A stretch of 64,000 nt of DNA from Rhodopseudomonas sp. BAL398 (GCF_033001325.1 NZ_CP133111.1:992001-1056000); one strand, 5' to 3'. Shown: positions 8,657 through 19,407, counted from the first letter of the stretch. Notes: generated by a model from the letters alone, not told the origin. Numbers and translations: made by a program.

Positions 8657-9262
8657 TCAGTCAGGGAAGCGCTTGCTGGCAAAGCGTGCACCGCGCAGGC
8701 CATAGCGCCACGGCAGATCGATCGCCTTGGAGATGCCGATTCGCCGGCCGGTGACGATGTCGGGCTCGGCGTTGCGGCGGTGGATCGCGAACGGAGGTTG
8801 GTCGAGCGGTAGGCCGTTGTGCCGGTCGGTGATCGCCAGCGCCTGGGTCAGTTTGCCGGGGCCGGAACATAGCGCGCGGTCGTCGGCGAGCCCGCGACGC
8901 TTGCGCATGGCGTCCACCCCATGGGTCGGTTGCAAGGCCCGGATCAGCACCGCGCTGGCCGAGCCTTCGGCTTCGCAGACAAAATTCACGCACCAATGGA
9001 TGCCGTAGGAGCGATAGACATAGGCGAAGCCGGGCGGGCCGAACATCACGGCGTTGCGTCGCGTTGGGCCGTTAAACGAATGCGCCGCCGGATCGCTGTG
9101 GTGATAGGCCTCGACCTCGACGATGATGCCGCCGACGCCGTCGACCAGCAGCGTCGCGCCGATCAGCTCGGGCGCCACCGTGTGGACGCTGCGGGCGAAA
9201 AAGTCGCGGGGCAGCAGCGGGCCGGGGCGGAGCAGGCGCGGGGCAGCTGGAGCGCGGGGCAT
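8657..9262 (-). CDS. 3-methyladenine DNA glycosylase (AAG/MPG family)
   Basis: A base-excision repair enzyme that removes alkylated purines. From the ATG at 9262 it has 201 residues, normal for bacterial members. Family features are LLPRDFFAR, the catalytic glutamate segment [48 protein letters not shown], and [12 protein letters not shown]. The frame stays open to a TTG at 9352, adding 30 residues, but that extension has no family counterpart that I recognise. The gene is divergent from lipA, with about 130 bases between the preferred start and the lipA start. Confidence 0.92.
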   Translation of the reverse strand: MPRAPAAPRLLRPGPLLPRDFFARSVHTVAPELIGATLLVDGVGGIIVEVEAYHHSDPAAHSFNGPTRRNAVMFGPPGFAYVYRSYGIHWCVNFVCEAEGSASAVLIRALQPTHGVDAMRKRRGLADDRALCSGPGKLTQALAITDRHNGLPLDQPPFAIHRRNAEPDIVTGRRIGISKAIDLPWRYGLRGARFASKRFPD

Positions 9263-9393
9263 GGCAGGGGACACGGCCGGGAGCAGGTTGGTTACAGTTT
9301 GAGCATTATTCCAATGGATGATCCCCAGCAAGGCGCGCAGGTTGCGGGACAACGCCCTGCGGATTAGGTAAGACAGCTACAGATTGGATTGCC

Positions 9394-10353
9394 ATGGTCG
9401 TCGTCGTCGATACAGTTTCCGCCAGCCCGGTGCGCCCGCGTCATCCTGAAAAGGTGGCGCGGCCGGATTCGCTGTCTCCGAAAAAGCCGGACTGGATCCG
9501 GGTGCGCGCGCCGACAAGCCGCGGCTATGCCGACACCCGCGCCATCGTCAAGAAGAACGGCCTCGTGACGGTGTGCGAGGAGGCCGGCTGCCCGAATATC
9601 GGCGAGTGCTGGGACAAGAAGCACGCCACCTTCATGATCATGGGCGACACCTGCACGCGGGCCTGCGCGTTCTGCAATGTCCGCACCGGGATGCCCGGCC
9701 CACTCGATGCGCTGGAGCCGGAGCACGTCGCCGAAGCCACCGCCAAGCTCGGCCTGGCGCATATCGTGGTGACCTCGGTCGATCGCGACGATCTCGCCGA
9801 TGGCGGCGCCGCGCATTTCGCCGCCACGATCCGTGCCCTGCGCGAGCAGTGCCCGACCACCACGATCGAAATCCTCACCCCGGATTTCCTGCGCAAGCCC
9901 GGCGCGTTGGAAACCGTGGTGGCGGCCAAGCCCGACGTGTTCAACCACAATCTGGAGACCGTGCCGTCGCGCTATCTCACGGTGCGGCCTGGCGCGCGCT
10001 ACTTCCATTCGATCCGGCTGTTGCAGCGGGTCAAGGAAATCGATCCGACCATCTTCACCAAATCCGGCATCATGGTCGGGCTCGGCGAGGAGCGCCACGA
10101 GGTGCTGCAGGTGATGGACGATCTGCGCAGCGCCGATGTCGACTTCCTCACTATCGGACAATATCTGCAGCCGACGCTGAAGCATCACGCGGTGATGCGT
10201 TACGTCTCGCCGGAGGAGTTTTCAGGCTACGAGTCGATCGCCTATTCCAAGGGCTTCCTGATGGTGTCGGCCAGCCCGATGACCCGCTCGTCGCATCATG
10301 CCGGCGATAATTTCACCAAGCTGCAGGCGGCGCGTGCCGCGCTGGCTCGCTGA
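9394..10353 (+). CDS. lipA: Lipoyl synthase
   Basis: A radical-SAM enzyme that inserts two sulfur atoms into octanoyl chains on lipoyl-dependent proteins. It has 319 residues. The radical-SAM cluster CTRACAFC (CX3CX2C) and the auxiliary sacrificial cluster [12 protein letters not shown] (CX4CX5C) are both complete. The C-terminal [10 protein letters not shown] carries the Arg-Ser-Ser motif whose serine ligates the auxiliary cluster. A COQ10-like START protein follows 10 bases downstream, as is common in alphaproteobacteria, so the two are probably co-transcribed. Confidence 0.97.
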   Translation: MVVVVDTVSASPVRPRHPEKVARPDSLSPKKPDWIRVRAPTSRGYADTRAIVKKNGLVTVCEEAGCPNIGECWDKKHATFMIMGDTCTRACAFCNVRTGMPGPLDALEPEHVAEATAKLGLAHIVVTSVDRDDLADGGAAHFAATIRALREQCPTTTIEILTPDFLRKPGALETVVAAKPDVFNHNLETVPSRYLTVRPGARYFHSIRLLQRVKEIDPTIFTKSGIMVGLGEERHEVLQVMDDLRSADVDFLTIGQYLQPTLKHHAVMRYVSPEEFSGYESIAYSKGFLMVSASPMTRSSHHAGDNFTKLQAARAALAR

Positions 10354-10363
10354 GACGATTGCG

Positions 10364-10843
10364 ATGCCGCAGTTCCAGAGCAAGCGCCGGGTCCACCACA
10401 GCGCGGCCGAGATGTTCGACCTGGTCGCCGACATCGAGCGCTATCCGGAATTCGTGCCGCTGTGCAGCGCGCTGAAGATCCGCCAGCGCCAGACCAAGGA
10501 CGACGGCACCGAGGTGGTGACCGCCGACATGACGGTGTCGTTCAAGCTGATCCGCGAGACCTTCACCAGCCGGGTGACGCTGGACCGCGCCAATCTCAAG
10601 ATCCTGGTGGAGTATCTGCAAGGACCGTTCTCGAAGCTGCAGAACCGTTGGACCTTCGAGCCGCGCGGCGACGAGGCCTGCGACGTCGGGTTCTTCCTCG
10701 CCTATGAGTTCAAGAACCGGATGCTGGCGATGGTGATGGGCACGATGTTCGACACCGCCTTCCACCGCTTCGCCGCCGCCTTCGAAAAACGCGCCGATGC
10801 GGTCTACGGCCGCGCCCATGCCGGCAAACTGTCGGTTAGTTAG
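10364..10843 (+). CDS. COQ10/RatA-family START-domain protein
   Basis: A 159-residue polyketide-cyclase/START protein beginning MPQFQSKRRVHHSA. The region around DIERYPEFVPLCSA is typical of the family, as is the LQGPFSKLQNRWTFEP segment. Relatives bind ubiquinone and support respiratory function (Coq10 in mitochondria). In Escherichia coli the homologue was described as RatA, a ribosome-association toxin, so the name varies between databases. Location directly after lipA favours a respiratory/mitochondrial-type role. The reading frame extends 22 codons upstream into lipA, but the ATG at 10364 matches the family N-terminus. Confidence 0.9.
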   Translation: MPQFQSKRRVHHSAAEMFDLVADIERYPEFVPLCSALKIRQRQTKDDGTEVVTADMTVSFKLIRETFTSRVTLDRANLKILVEYLQGPFSKLQNRWTFEPRGDEACDVGFFLAYEFKNRMLAMVMGTMFDTAFHRFAAAFEKRADAVYGRAHAGKLSVS

Positions 10844-10869
10844 TCGCGCGCAATAAGTCGCGCGCAATA
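10842..10869. repeat. 14-bp perfect tandem duplication at the end of the START gene
   Basis: AGTCGCGCGCAATA occurs twice in a row (10842-10855 and 10856-10869), starting within the stop region of the COQ10-like gene. It is a short local duplication with no evident function. Confidence 0.8.
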
Positions 10870-10878
10870 ACGAATGCA

Positions 10879-11177
10879 GTCATTCCGGGGCGCGCGCAGC
10901 GATAGCTGCGAGCGAACCCGGAATCTCGCTCCAGTGCTCGGCCGTGCCGCGAGATTCCGGGTTCACTCGGCCCATAGCACGTCGAAGACGTGCGTAATAC
11001 CAACGGTCGTTGCCTTTCGTTCGTCATGCCCGGCCTTGTGCCGGGCATCCACGCCTTGAAAGCAGTGCCTGATCAAAGACGTGGATGGCCGGGACAAGCC
11101 CGGCCATGACAAGATTGAGAGTCAACGGCAAAGTCCGTTGGTATAACGAACTGACGGGCCTCACGCCCCGGAATGAC
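10879..11177. repeat. Nested inverted-repeat island (REP/BIME-like composite)
   Basis: This fills most of the 387-base gap between the START gene and pncC. The outermost arms are a perfect 14-bp inverted repeat, GTCATTCCGGGGCG (10879-10892) and its complement (11164-11177). Inside lies a hairpin with ACCCGGAATCTCGC at 10917-10930 and its complement further on. A second element is bounded by 10-bp arms ATACCAACGG (10997-11006) and CCGTTGGTAT (11135-11144). That element holds two REP-like hairpins: ATGCCCGGC-N5-GCCGGGCAT (11026-11048) and ATGGCCGGG-N5-CCCGGCCAT (11085-11107). No protein gene is supported here. Confidence 0.8.
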
Positions 11178-11230
11178 ACCGAGACGGGTGGGGCGGATTG
11201 CTTGTTACTCAAACCGCCACCGAGCAGGTC

Positions 11231-11851
11231 TCAGCTCTTCTTCGGCTTCGGTTTTGCCGGCGTGGTGCGGCGTCGCGTCACGGCGGCGCGGCGGGGGCTG
11301 CGCGCCACCCGCAGGCGTGCTGGGCTCACCGCGGCGCGCGGCTTGGCCGCCACCTTGGGGCCGCGCGCCAGTTCGATCAGCATCCGCAGGGCTTCGACGA
11401 CCGAGCGTTGCCGCACATTGCTGCGTCCGATCGCACCAAAACGGTGTTCGCGGTGGGTGATGCGGCCGTCGCGGGCGGCGGCCGCGAAATGCACCAGGCC
11501 GACCGGCTTGCCCGGCGTGGCGCCGCCGGGTCCGGCGATGCCGGTGATCGAGACCGCCAGATCGACCTCGGCGTGCTCCAGCGCGCCGATGGCCATGGCG
11601 GTCGCGGTCTCCTTGCTGACCGCGCCGAAATTCGCAAGCGTCGCGGTCTCGACGCCGAGCATCGCGTGCTTGGCCTCGTTGGAATAGGTGACAAAGCCGC
11701 GATCGATCACCGCGCTGGAGCCGGGGATCTCGGTCAGCGCCGCGGCGACCAACCCGCCGGTGCAGGATTCGGCGGTGGCGATGGTCAGCTTGCGCGAGCG
11801 GCACAGATCGAGCAGCGAGCGGACGAGAGCGCGGGCGTCGCTGCTACTCAT
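11231..11851 (-). CDS. pncC: CinA C-terminal-type nicotinamide-nucleotide amidohydrolase
   Basis: Hydrolyses nicotinamide mononucleotide to nicotinate mononucleotide in NAD recycling. The stand-alone PncC/YgaD domain is recognised by TAESCTGGLVAAALTEIPGSS, GFVTYSNEAKHAMLGV and SITGIAGPGGATPGKPVG. It has 206 residues; the last 40 or so form a basic Arg/Lys/Ala-rich tail absent from typical stand-alone PncC, perhaps a nucleic-acid or membrane contact. Only one base separates its ATG from the stop of ispDF, so it is translationally linked to that gene. Confidence 0.9.
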   Translation of the reverse strand: MSSSDARALVRSLLDLCRSRKLTIATAESCTGGLVAAALTEIPGSSAVIDRGFVTYSNEAKHAMLGVETATLANFGAVSKETATAMAIGALEHAEVDLAVSITGIAGPGGATPGKPVGLVHFAAAARDGRITHREHRFGAIGRSNVRQRSVVEALRMLIELARGPKVAAKPRAAVSPARLRVARSPRRAAVTRRRTTPAKPKPKKS

Positions 11852-11852
11852 C

Positions 11853-13049
11853 TCAACCGTCCAGCCCGTCGGGGCCCCAGGGCAGCCGGATCGTCGCGCA
11901 AGCGGTGGCGGCGATGCCTTCCTCGCGGCCGGTGAAGCCGAGCTTCTCGCTGGTGGTTGCCTTGACGGCGACGCGCGACACCGGCACGCCGCTGATCTCG
12001 GCGATTTTGGCGCGCATCGCCTCGCGCAACGGGCCGATCTTCGGCCGCTCGCAGATCATCGTCACTTCCAGATTGGCGATGCGTCCGCCGCGCGCGGTGA
12101 CGCGGTCGATCGCGTATTTCAAGAACTTGTCGGAGGCAGCACCCTTCCATTGCGGATCGCTGGGCGGAAAATGCGAGCCGATGTCGCCATCGGCCAGCGC
12201 GCCGAGGATCGCGTCGACCAGCGCATGCAGCCCGACATCGCCGTCGGAATGCGCCAGGAAGCCGCGATTGTGCGGCACTTTGAGCCCGCACAGCATGACA
12301 TGGTCGCCGTCGCCGAAGGCGTGGACGTCATAGCCGGTGCCGGTGCGGATGTCGCCGAGCAGGGCGCCGAGCCGGGACTCCTCGCGGACGAAATCTTCCG
12401 GTGTGGTGAGCTTCATATTCGCAGCATCGCCTTCAAAGGTTGCGACCGTCAATCCCGCCCATTCGGCGATCGCGGCGTCGTCGGTAAAATCATCGCGGCC
12501 GTCGCGCGCGGCGCGGCGGTGGGCGTCCAGAATAACGTCGAAGCGGAACGCCTGCGGGGTCTGGGCGATCCGCAGCCGGGCGCGCTCCGGCGTCGCCGCG
12601 ACCTCGCCGTCGGCATCGACTTGTTTGATAGTATCGGTGACGGGGATGACCGGCAGCGCCGCGCCGGTCCGGCCGACGGCCGCGATGGCGCGCGAGATCA
12701 GCGCCGGCGTCACGAAGGCGCGCGCCGCGTCATGGATCAGCACGATGTCGGGTGCGAGGCCGGCCAGCGCTTCGAGGCCGGCGCGCACCGACGCCTGGCG
12801 GGTCGCGCCGCCGCTGACGCAGGGGTGGTAGCTCAGCCCGTTCACAGCTGCATCGAACAAAGCGGTATCGTCCGGATTGGTCACCGGCTGCACCGCAAAG
12901 ATCTCCGGGTGCTGACAAAATGGCTCCATCGCCCGCGCAATCACCGCGCGGCCGGCCAGCGTACGGTATTGTTTGGGGCCGCCCGAGCCGGCGCGAAGGC
13001 CGCGACCGGCGGCGACGATAATAACGGCGGTGCGTTGAGATTTCGACAT
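11853..13049 (-). CDS. ispDF: Bifunctional IspD/IspF isoprenoid enzyme
   Basis: Fusion of 2-C-methyl-D-erythritol 4-phosphate cytidylyltransferase (N-terminal, about residues 1-225, [16 protein letters not shown]) and 2-C-methyl-D-erythritol 2,4-cyclodiphosphate synthase (C-terminal, about 235-395, [19 protein letters not shown] and [18 protein letters not shown]). These are steps three and five of the MEP pathway. The fusion is characteristic of many alphaproteobacteria. I start at MSKSQRTAV (13049); an in-frame ATG-containing extension to 13061 adds four residues. It lies in an operon with pncC downstream. Confidence 0.96.
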   Translation of the reverse strand: MSKSQRTAVIIVAAGRGLRAGSGGPKQYRTLAGRAVIARAMEPFCQHPEIFAVQPVTNPDDTALFDAAVNGLSYHPCVSGGATRQASVRAGLEALAGLAPDIVLIHDAARAFVTPALISRAIAAVGRTGAALPVIPVTDTIKQVDADGEVAATPERARLRIAQTPQAFRFDVILDAHRRAARDGRDDFTDDAAIAEWAGLTVATFEGDAANMKLTTPEDFVREESRLGALLGDIRTGTGYDVHAFGDGDHVMLCGLKVPHNRGFLAHSDGDVGLHALVDAILGALADGDIGSHFPPSDPQWKGAASDKFLKYAIDRVTARGGRIANLEVTMICERPKIGPLREAMRAKIAEISGVPVSRVAVKATTSEKLGFTGREEGIAATACATIRLPWGPDGLDG

Positions 13050-13254
13050 CGCGCTCAGCAAATACCTGCGGTGAAAGGGAAAAATTCGGCGTTGCGAAGC
13101 ACAGCCCTTACCACGCCGACGCCACTATTCATCATGATTCCATGCGTTTGAGGAGGCTTTGCGCATTGCTGCAATGCACTTGCAAGTCCCGTAGAACTGG
13201 CTAAACTGTAGGCAACGACACGTGATGCCCAACAAATGAGCCGGTGCCGTCTCG

Positions 13255-14316
13255 ATGATGCGGTGGCTAGAGAATGAGCAGACCTTGACCGGCCCCAACC
13301 TATCAGGTTCCACGCCTTTGCGAATTGGCAATATTGAGGTGGCCAATCGGGTCATCCTGGCGCCGATGTCCGGGATCACCGATGCGCCGTTCCGACGCCA
13401 GGTCGCGGCGCTTGGCGCCGGCCTTGTGGTGTCCGAAATGACCGCCAGCGAGGATCTGGCGCGCGGCCGCGCGATGTCGATCCGGCGTTGCGACGTCGGC
13501 GGCAGCGGCGCCCATGTGGTGCAACTGGCCGGCTGCAAGCCGCGCTGGATGGCCGAAGGCGCGCGGATCGCGGAGGCGGGGGGCGCCGATATTATCGACA
13601 TCAATATGGGCTGCCCGGCGCGGCATGTGACCGGCGGGGCCTCCGGCTCGGCGCTGATGCGCGATCTCGATCACGCGCTGAAACTGATCGAGGCGACGAT
13701 CGCAGCGGTCAAGGTGCCGGTGACCTTGAAGATGCGGCTGGGCTGGGACGATCAATCGATCAACGCGCCCGAATTGGCGCGGCGCGCCGAGGCCGCGGGC
13801 GTGCAACTGATTACCGTCCACGGTCGCACCAGATGCCAGTTCTACAAGGGCGAGGCCGATTGGCGCGCCATTCGCGCGGTGAAACAGGCGATTACCATTC
13901 CGCTGGTGGTCAATGGCGACATCACCTCGTTCGACAGAGCGATGACGGCGCTGCAGCGATCGGGCGCCGACGCGGTGATGATCGGTCGCGGCGCCCAGGG
14001 CCAGCCCTGGCTGCCCGGCCAGATCGGCCGCCAGTTCGAGACCGGGCTCGCCGAGCCGGCGCCGGCGCTGGCCGATCAGCTCAACTATCTGCGGATTCTC
14101 TATGACGATATCCTCAGCCTTTACGGGATGCAGATCGGGCTTCGCCACGCCCGCAAACATCTCGGCTGGGCGCTCGAGGTGGCCGCTGCCGGCCACGCGC
14201 CGCAAGCGGCATTGAAGAGCTGGCGCGCCCGAATCCTGACCGCGGAAGATCCGGCTGCCGTGCAGCATTCGCTCGGCGAGGCCTATGACGATTTCGCCTG
14301 GAGTGCCGCCGCATGA
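13255..14316 (+). CDS. dusB: tRNA-dihydrouridine synthase (NifR3 type)
   Basis: An FMN-dependent reductase that forms dihydrouridine in tRNA. The TIM-barrel motifs are [48 protein letters not shown] and [17 protein letters not shown]. The catalytic cysteine is in MGCPA. It has 353 residues. In this bacterial group the gene was named nifR3 because it heads the ntrB-ntrC operon. Here its TGA overlaps the ntrB ATG by four bases, so translational coupling is likely. A shorter start inside the first 20 residues cannot be excluded. Confidence 0.95.
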   Translation: MMRWLENEQTLTGPNLSGSTPLRIGNIEVANRVILAPMSGITDAPFRRQVAALGAGLVVSEMTASEDLARGRAMSIRRCDVGGSGAHVVQLAGCKPRWMAEGARIAEAGGADIIDINMGCPARHVTGGASGSALMRDLDHALKLIEATIAAVKVPVTLKMRLGWDDQSINAPELARRAEAAGVQLITVHGRTRCQFYKGEADWRAIRAVKQAITIPLVVNGDITSFDRAMTALQRSGADAVMIGRGAQGQPWLPGQIGRQFETGLAEPAPALADQLNYLRILYDDILSLYGMQIGLRHARKHLGWALEVAAAGHAPQAALKSWRARILTAEDPAAVQHSLGEAYDDFAWSAAA

Positions 14317-15488
14317 ACGCCGTCGCAGAACCACGCCGCACCCCGCCGACCGACAGCGACGCCATTCTCAACGCGCTGCCGAACCCGGTGTTGCTGATCG
14401 CGCCCGACGGCAAGATCATCGACGCCAACATGGCCGCAGAATCCTTCTTCGAGATTTCGACCCAGTTCCTGCGCCGGCAGTCCTTGACCGAATTGGTGCC
14501 GTTCGGCAGTCCGCTGCTGGCGCTGATCGATCAGGTCCTGCTCAGCAATTCGCCGGTCAATGAATATAAGGTCGATCTCGGCACGCCGCGGATTGGCGGC
14601 GACCGCCAGGTCGATCTGCACGTCGCGCCGATGCCGGAGCGGCCCGGCCACATCGTGGTGATGCTGCAGGAGCGCACCATCGCCGACAAGATGGACCGGC
14701 AGCTGACCCACCGCAGCGCCGCGCGCTCGGTGATCGCGCTGGCGGCGATGCTGGCGCATGAGATCAAGAATCCATTGTCGGGCATTCGTGGCGCGGCGCA
14801 GCTGTTGGAGCAGGCCGCCTCATCCGAGGACCGGATGCTGACCAGACTGATCTGCGACGAGGCCGACCGCATCGTCACTTTGGTCGATCGCATGGAAGTG
14901 TTCGGCGACGATCGGCCGGTGGCGCGCGGCCCGGTCAACATTCATTCGGTGCTGGATCACGTCAAGCGGCTGGCGCAGTCCGGCTTTGCCCGCAATATCA
15001 AGTTCATCGAGGATTACGATCCGTCACTGCCGCCGGTGCTGGCCAATCAGGATCAATTGATTCAGGTCTTCCTCAATCTGGTGAAGAACGCCGCCGAGGC
15101 CGTGGTCGATCTGGGCAGCGACGCCGAGATCCATCTGACCACCGCGTTCCGGCCGGGCGTGCGGCTGTCGGTGCCCGGCAAGAAGACGCGGGTGTCGTTG
15201 CCGCTGGAGTTTTGCGTCAAGGACAACGGTCCCGGCGTGCCCGAAGACCTGCTGCCGAATCTGTTCGATCCCTTCGTCACCACCAAGCCGTCGGGCTCGG
15301 GGCTTGGTTTGGCGCTGGTGGCCAAGATCGTCGGCGACCATGGCGGAATCATCGAATGCGAATCGCAGCCGCGCAAGACCACGTTCCGCGTGCTGCTGCC
15401 GATGTTCAATATCGAGAAGCCCTACATTAAGAGCAACGGCGAGGACGTGCCGGCGACGTCGCCCGATGCCTCACAGACTGCAAGATGA
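14313..15488 (+). CDS. ntrB: Nitrogen regulation sensor kinase NtrB (GlnL)
   Basis: A soluble histidine kinase/phosphatase that phosphorylates NtrC under nitrogen limitation and is steered by PII proteins. It has an N-terminal PAS domain ([20 protein letters not shown]), the phosphoacceptor H-box [20 protein letters not shown] near residue 150, and ATPase boxes [36 protein letters not shown] and SGLGLALV. There is no transmembrane segment. It has 391 residues. It overlaps dusB by four bases, and ntrC follows nine bases later. Confidence 0.96.
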   Translation: MNAVAEPRRTPPTDSDAILNALPNPVLLIAPDGKIIDANMAAESFFEISTQFLRRQSLTELVPFGSPLLALIDQVLLSNSPVNEYKVDLGTPRIGGDRQVDLHVAPMPERPGHIVVMLQERTIADKMDRQLTHRSAARSVIALAAMLAHEIKNPLSGIRGAAQLLEQAASSEDRMLTRLICDEADRIVTLVDRMEVFGDDRPVARGPVNIHSVLDHVKRLAQSGFARNIKFIEDYDPSLPPVLANQDQLIQVFLNLVKNAAEAVVDLGSDAEIHLTTAFRPGVRLSVPGKKTRVSLPLEFCVKDNGPGVPEDLLPNLFDPFVTTKPSGSGLGLALVAKIVGDHGGIIECESQPRKTTFRVLLPMFNIEKPYIKSNGEDVPATSPDASQTAR

Positions 15489-15497
15489 GGACTGACA

Positions 15498-16940
15498 ATG
15501 CCCGCAGGTAGCATCCTAGTCGCCGACGACGACACCGCGATACGCACCGTGCTCAACCAGGCGCTGTCGCGCGCCGGATATGAGGTGCGGCTGACAGGAA
15601 ACGCCGCGACGCTGTGGCGCTGGGTCAGCCAGGGCGAGGGCGATCTGGTGATCACCGACGTGGTGATGCCGGACGAGAACGCCTTCGACCTGCTGCCGCG
15701 GATCAAGAAATTGCGGCCGAACCTGCCGGTCATCGTGATGAGCGCGCAGAATACCTTCATGACGGCGATCCGCGCCTCGGAGAAGGGCGCCTATGAATAT
15801 CTGCCCAAGCCCTTCGATCTCAAGGAGCTGATCGCGATCGTCGGCCGCGCGCTGGCCGAGCCGAAGGACCGCGCCGCCAGCTACGCCGACGACCCAGAAT
15901 TCGATTCGATTCCGCTGGTCGGCCGCTCGCCGGCGATGCAGGAAATCTATCGGGTGCTGGCGCGGCTGATGCAGACCGACCTGACGGTGATGATTTCCGG
16001 CGAATCCGGCACCGGCAAGGAATTGGTGGCGCGCGCGCTGCATGATTATGGCAAGCGTCGCAATGGCCCGTTCGTCGCCGTCAACATGGCGGCGATTCCG
16101 CGCGACCTGATCGAGTCCGAGTTGTTCGGCCATGAGCGCGGCGCCTTCACCGGCGCCAATACCCGCGCCTCCGGGCGGTTCGAGCAGGCCGAGGGCGGCA
16201 CGCTGTTTCTCGACGAAATCGGCGACATGCCGATGGAGGCGCAGACCCGGCTGCTGCGGGTGCTGCAGCAGGGCGAATACACCACGGTCGGCGGCCGCAC
16301 CCCGATCAAGACCGACGTCCGGATCGTGGCGGCGAGCAACAAGGATTTGCGCATCCTGATCCAGCAGGGCCTGTTCCGCGAGGATCTGTTCTTCCGGCTC
16401 AACGTGGTGCCGCTGCGGCTGCCGCCCTTGCGCGAGCACATCGAGGATCTGCCCGATTTGGTCCGGCATTTCTTCGCGCTGGCCGAGAAGGACGGATTGC
16501 CGGCCAAGAAACTCGACGCCGCGGCGCTGGAGCGGCTGAAGCAGCATCGCTGGCCCGGCAATGTGCGCGAGCTGGAGAACCTCGCCCGGCGGTTGGCCGC
16601 GCTTTATCCACAGGACATCATCACCGGCTCAGTGATCGATGGTGAGCTGGCGCCGCCCGCGGTGGTGTCCAGCGGCAGCGCCCAGCACGGCGTCGACAAT
16701 CTCGGCGGCGCGGTCGAGATGTACCTGTCCTCGCACTTCTCCGGCTTTCCCAACGGCGTGCCGCCACCGGGGCTCTATCATCGGATCTTGCGTGAAATCG
16801 AGGTGCCGCTGCTGACCGCGGCGCTGGCGGCGACCCGCGGCAACCAGATTCGCGCGGCGGATCTGCTGGGGCTCAATCGAAACACGCTGCGAAAGAAGAT
16901 TCGCGACCTCGACATTCAGGTCTATCGGACCGGCGGTTGA
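15498..16940 (+). CDS. ntrC: Nitrogen regulation response regulator NtrC (GlnG)
   Basis: A sigma54-dependent activator. The receiver domain (about 1-120) has the acidic pocket ADDD and phosphoacceptor in [13 protein letters not shown]. The AAA+ domain has Walker A GESGTGKE, the sigma54-contacting loop [13 protein letters not shown] (intact), and Walker [12 protein letters not shown]. The C-terminal Fis-type helix-turn-helix ends with [20 protein letters not shown]. It has 480 residues, the usual size. It is the partner of the adjacent ntrB. The intact GAFTGA contrasts with the NtrX paralogue downstream. Confidence 0.97.
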   Translation: MPAGSILVADDDTAIRTVLNQALSRAGYEVRLTGNAATLWRWVSQGEGDLVITDVVMPDENAFDLLPRIKKLRPNLPVIVMSAQNTFMTAIRASEKGAYEYLPKPFDLKELIAIVGRALAEPKDRAASYADDPEFDSIPLVGRSPAMQEIYRVLARLMQTDLTVMISGESGTGKELVARALHDYGKRRNGPFVAVNMAAIPRDLIESELFGHERGAFTGANTRASGRFEQAEGGTLFLDEIGDMPMEAQTRLLRVLQQGEYTTVGGRTPIKTDVRIVAASNKDLRILIQQGLFREDLFFRLNVVPLRLPPLREHIEDLPDLVRHFFALAEKDGLPAKKLDAAALERLKQHRWPGNVRELENLARRLAALYPQDIITGSVIDGELAPPAVVSSGSAQHGVDNLGGAVEMYLSSHFSGFPNGVPPPGLYHRILREIEVPLLTAALAATRGNQIRAADLLGLNRNTLRKKIRDLDIQVYRTGG

Positions 16941-17104
16941 ATCCGGCCGCCGGCGCGCAATGGCGAATTTGCCTGGAATGCTCGTAAGTTTCCGGGGAGA
17001 CCGCGCCGTCGAATAGTCGTAATTTGGCAACATTGTTGTAGGAATGCATCAGTCGACGCCAGAGTCCGGCGTTCGTCCCGCGTTCACGCTCACCTATTGC
17101 CAGA

Positions 17105-19390
17105 ATGACCAGCGCAGATCCGTCGACCGAGCCTTTTGAACCGTCGATTGCCGAGCCACGCGCGGGGCGGCTGCGCCGGCTGATCGTGCCCCTTGCCGTG
17201 GCGCTGGCGCTGATCTCGGCAACTCTGACCTTCGTGGTGCTGACCGGTCTGACCTGGATCGCGCCGACGCGGGACGTCGTGGTGACCTTCCTGCTGATCA
17301 ACGCCGCCACCGTGCTTCTGCTGGTGGTGATCATCGTTCGTGAAGTCTGGAAGGTGGTGCAGGCCCGCCGCCGCGGTCGCGCCGCCGCGCGGCTGCACGT
17401 CCAGGTGGTGAGCCTATTCTCGGTGATCGCAGTGCTGCCGGCCGTTCTGGTGTCGATCGTCGCCAATGTCACCATCGACCGCGGGCTGGATCGGTTGTTC
17501 TCGGGGCCGACGAGGGCGGTGATCCAGAATTCGCTGATCGTCGCCAATGCCTATCTGCACGAACACGCCCAGATGATTCGCGGCGACATCCTGGGCATGG
17601 CCAACGACATTTCCAATGCGAGACCGCTCTACGATCAGGACCGCCGCTCATTTCGCGAATTGCTGACCGCCAGTGCGGCGGCGCGCAATCTTCCCGGCGC
17701 CATGCTGATCGACAAGGACCGCCATATCCTGGAATCCGCGCAGACCGGCATTCAGCGCGACTTCGACGTGCCGGCGGCCGAATTCCTGAAAAACGTCAAT
17801 GCGAAGGAGCCGCAGATCGCGGTCTTCATCGAGGCCAATTACGTCGCCGCGGTGATCCGGCTGCGCGGCTTCGATGACACCTTCCTCTACGTCGCCCGGC
17901 TGCTCGATCCGCATGTGGTCTCGCAACTGCGCCAGACCCAGGCCAGCGTCGCCGAATATGCCAAGATCGAGTCGAGCCGGCTCGGCTTTCAGGTGACGCT
18001 GGCGTTGCTGTTCACGGTGATCGCGCTCACGGTGCTGATGTCGGCGGTGCTGATCGGATTGAATTTCGCCAATTGGCTGGTGGCGCCGATCCGGCGCCTG
18101 ATGGGCGCCGCCAATCTGGTCTCCACCGGCGATCTGCACGTCCAGGTGCCGGTGTTCAAGTCGGAGGGCGATCTCGCCCATCTCGGCGAGACCTTCAACA
18201 AGATGACCCAGGAATTGCGCAGCCAGCGCGACGAGCTGGTCAGCGCCAGCGACCTGATCGACAGCCGCCGTCGCTTCATCGAAGCGGTGCTGTCGTCGGC
18301 CTCGGCCGGCATCATCGGCGTCGACGGCTCCGGCAGCATCGGCATTCTCAACCGGTCTGCCGAAAAGCTGATCGGTCATTCGGAATCCGAGACGCTCGGC
18401 CATCCTTTGTCGGAGGTGCTACCTGAACTCGACGAGATGATGAAGTCGGCGCGCGAGGGCTCGCAGCGGCTGGTGCAGGGCCAGATCGCCATCACCCGCG
18501 ACGGCCATGAGCGCAATCTGTCGGTGCGGGTCAGCGCCGAGCAGACCAGCCATTCGCGCGACAGCTACATCATCACGCTGGACGACATCACCGAATTGGT
18601 GTCGGCGCAGCGCACCTCGGCCTGGGCCGACGTGGCGCGGCGGATCGCACACGAGATCAAGAATCCGCTGACCCCGATCCAGCTTTCGGCGGAGCGGATC
18701 AAGCGCAAATTCGGCAAGGTCATCACCGAAGACAAAGCCATTTTCGAGCAGTGCACCGACACCATCGTCCGCCAGGTCGACGACATCCGGCGCATGGTCG
18801 ACGAATTCTCGCGCTTTGCCCGGATGCCGAAGCCGGTGATCGAGGGCGAGGACGTCGCCGACACGGTACGGCAGGTCGTGTTCCTGATGCGGGTCGGCCA
18901 TCCCGAGATCGAGATCGAGGCCGAGATCAGGGACGAACCGATGCGGGCGCGGTTCGACCGCCGGCTGATTTCGCAGGCGCTCACCAACATCATCAAGAAC
19001 GCCACCGAGGCGATCGACGTGGTGCCGCCCGAGCAGCTCGGCAAGGGCCGCATCGACGTGATCGCCGCCCGCGATGGTGAGGACATTGTCATCGACGTGA
19101 TCGACAACGGCATCGGCCTGCCCAAGGTCAGCCGGGCGCGGTTGCTCGAGCCCTATGTGACGACGCGGGAGAAGGGCACCGGGCTTGGTCTGGCGATCGT
19201 CGGCCGGGTTCTGGTCGATCATGGCGGTCGGATCGAGCTCAACGATGCCTCGGAGATTCGGCCAGGGCAGCGCGGCGCCTGGATGCGGCTGCGCTTTTCG
19301 ATTTCCGGACAGGCCCCGACCGCCGAATCCAGTGAACCCAACCGCCCGGCCGGTAACGAAACCACAGCAGTAGCTGTCAGCAGCAGCTGA
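17105..19390 (+). CDS. ntrY: Nitrogen regulation sensor kinase NtrY
   Basis: A membrane histidine kinase of the NtrYX pair, linked in alphaproteobacteria to nitrogen metabolism, redox and envelope control. It has 761 residues. Two N-terminal hydrophobic segments (about residues 20-75) and a third near 97-120 come first. A periplasmic sensor region and a further membrane segment (about 297-325) lead into a HAMP domain. A PAS domain (about 385-470) follows, then HisKA with [27 protein letters not shown], and HATPase_c boxes NIIKNATEAID and TREKGTGLGLAIVG. It is separated from ntrC by 164 bases, so it may have its own promoter. ntrX follows 17 bases downstream. Confidence 0.95.
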   Translation: MTSADPSTEPFEPSIAEPRAGRLRRLIVPLAVALALISATLTFVVLTGLTWIAPTRDVVVTFLLINAATVLLLVVIIVREVWKVVQARRRGRAAARLHVQVVSLFSVIAVLPAVLVSIVANVTIDRGLDRLFSGPTRAVIQNSLIVANAYLHEHAQMIRGDILGMANDISNARPLYDQDRRSFRELLTASAAARNLPGAMLIDKDRHILESAQTGIQRDFDVPAAEFLKNVNAKEPQIAVFIEANYVAAVIRLRGFDDTFLYVARLLDPHVVSQLRQTQASVAEYAKIESSRLGFQVTLALLFTVIALTVLMSAVLIGLNFANWLVAPIRRLMGAANLVSTGDLHVQVPVFKSEGDLAHLGETFNKMTQELRSQRDELVSASDLIDSRRRFIEAVLSSASAGIIGVDGSGSIGILNRSAEKLIGHSESETLGHPLSEVLPELDEMMKSAREGSQRLVQGQIAITRDGHERNLSVRVSAEQTSHSRDSYIITLDDITELVSAQRTSAWADVARRIAHEIKNPLTPIQLSAERIKRKFGKVITEDKAIFEQCTDTIVRQVDDIRRMVDEFSRFARMPKPVIEGEDVADTVRQVVFLMRVGHPEIEIEAEIRDEPMRARFDRRLISQALTNIIKNATEAIDVVPPEQLGKGRIDVIAARDGEDIVIDVIDNGIGLPKVSRARLLEPYVTTREKGTGLGLAIVGRVLVDHGGRIELNDASEIRPGQRGAWMRLRFSISGQAPTAESSEPNRPAGNETTAVAVSSS

Positions 19391-19407
19391 GATGACAGGC
19401 GCGACCC

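Noticed and set aside
10879-11177. CRISPR array
   Set aside because: The repeats are inverted and nested, of unequal length, with no regular spacers and no cas genes in the window.
16941-17104. Sigma54 promoter before ntrY
   Set aside because: No TGGCAC-N5-TTGC match with correct spacing was found in the 164-base gap.
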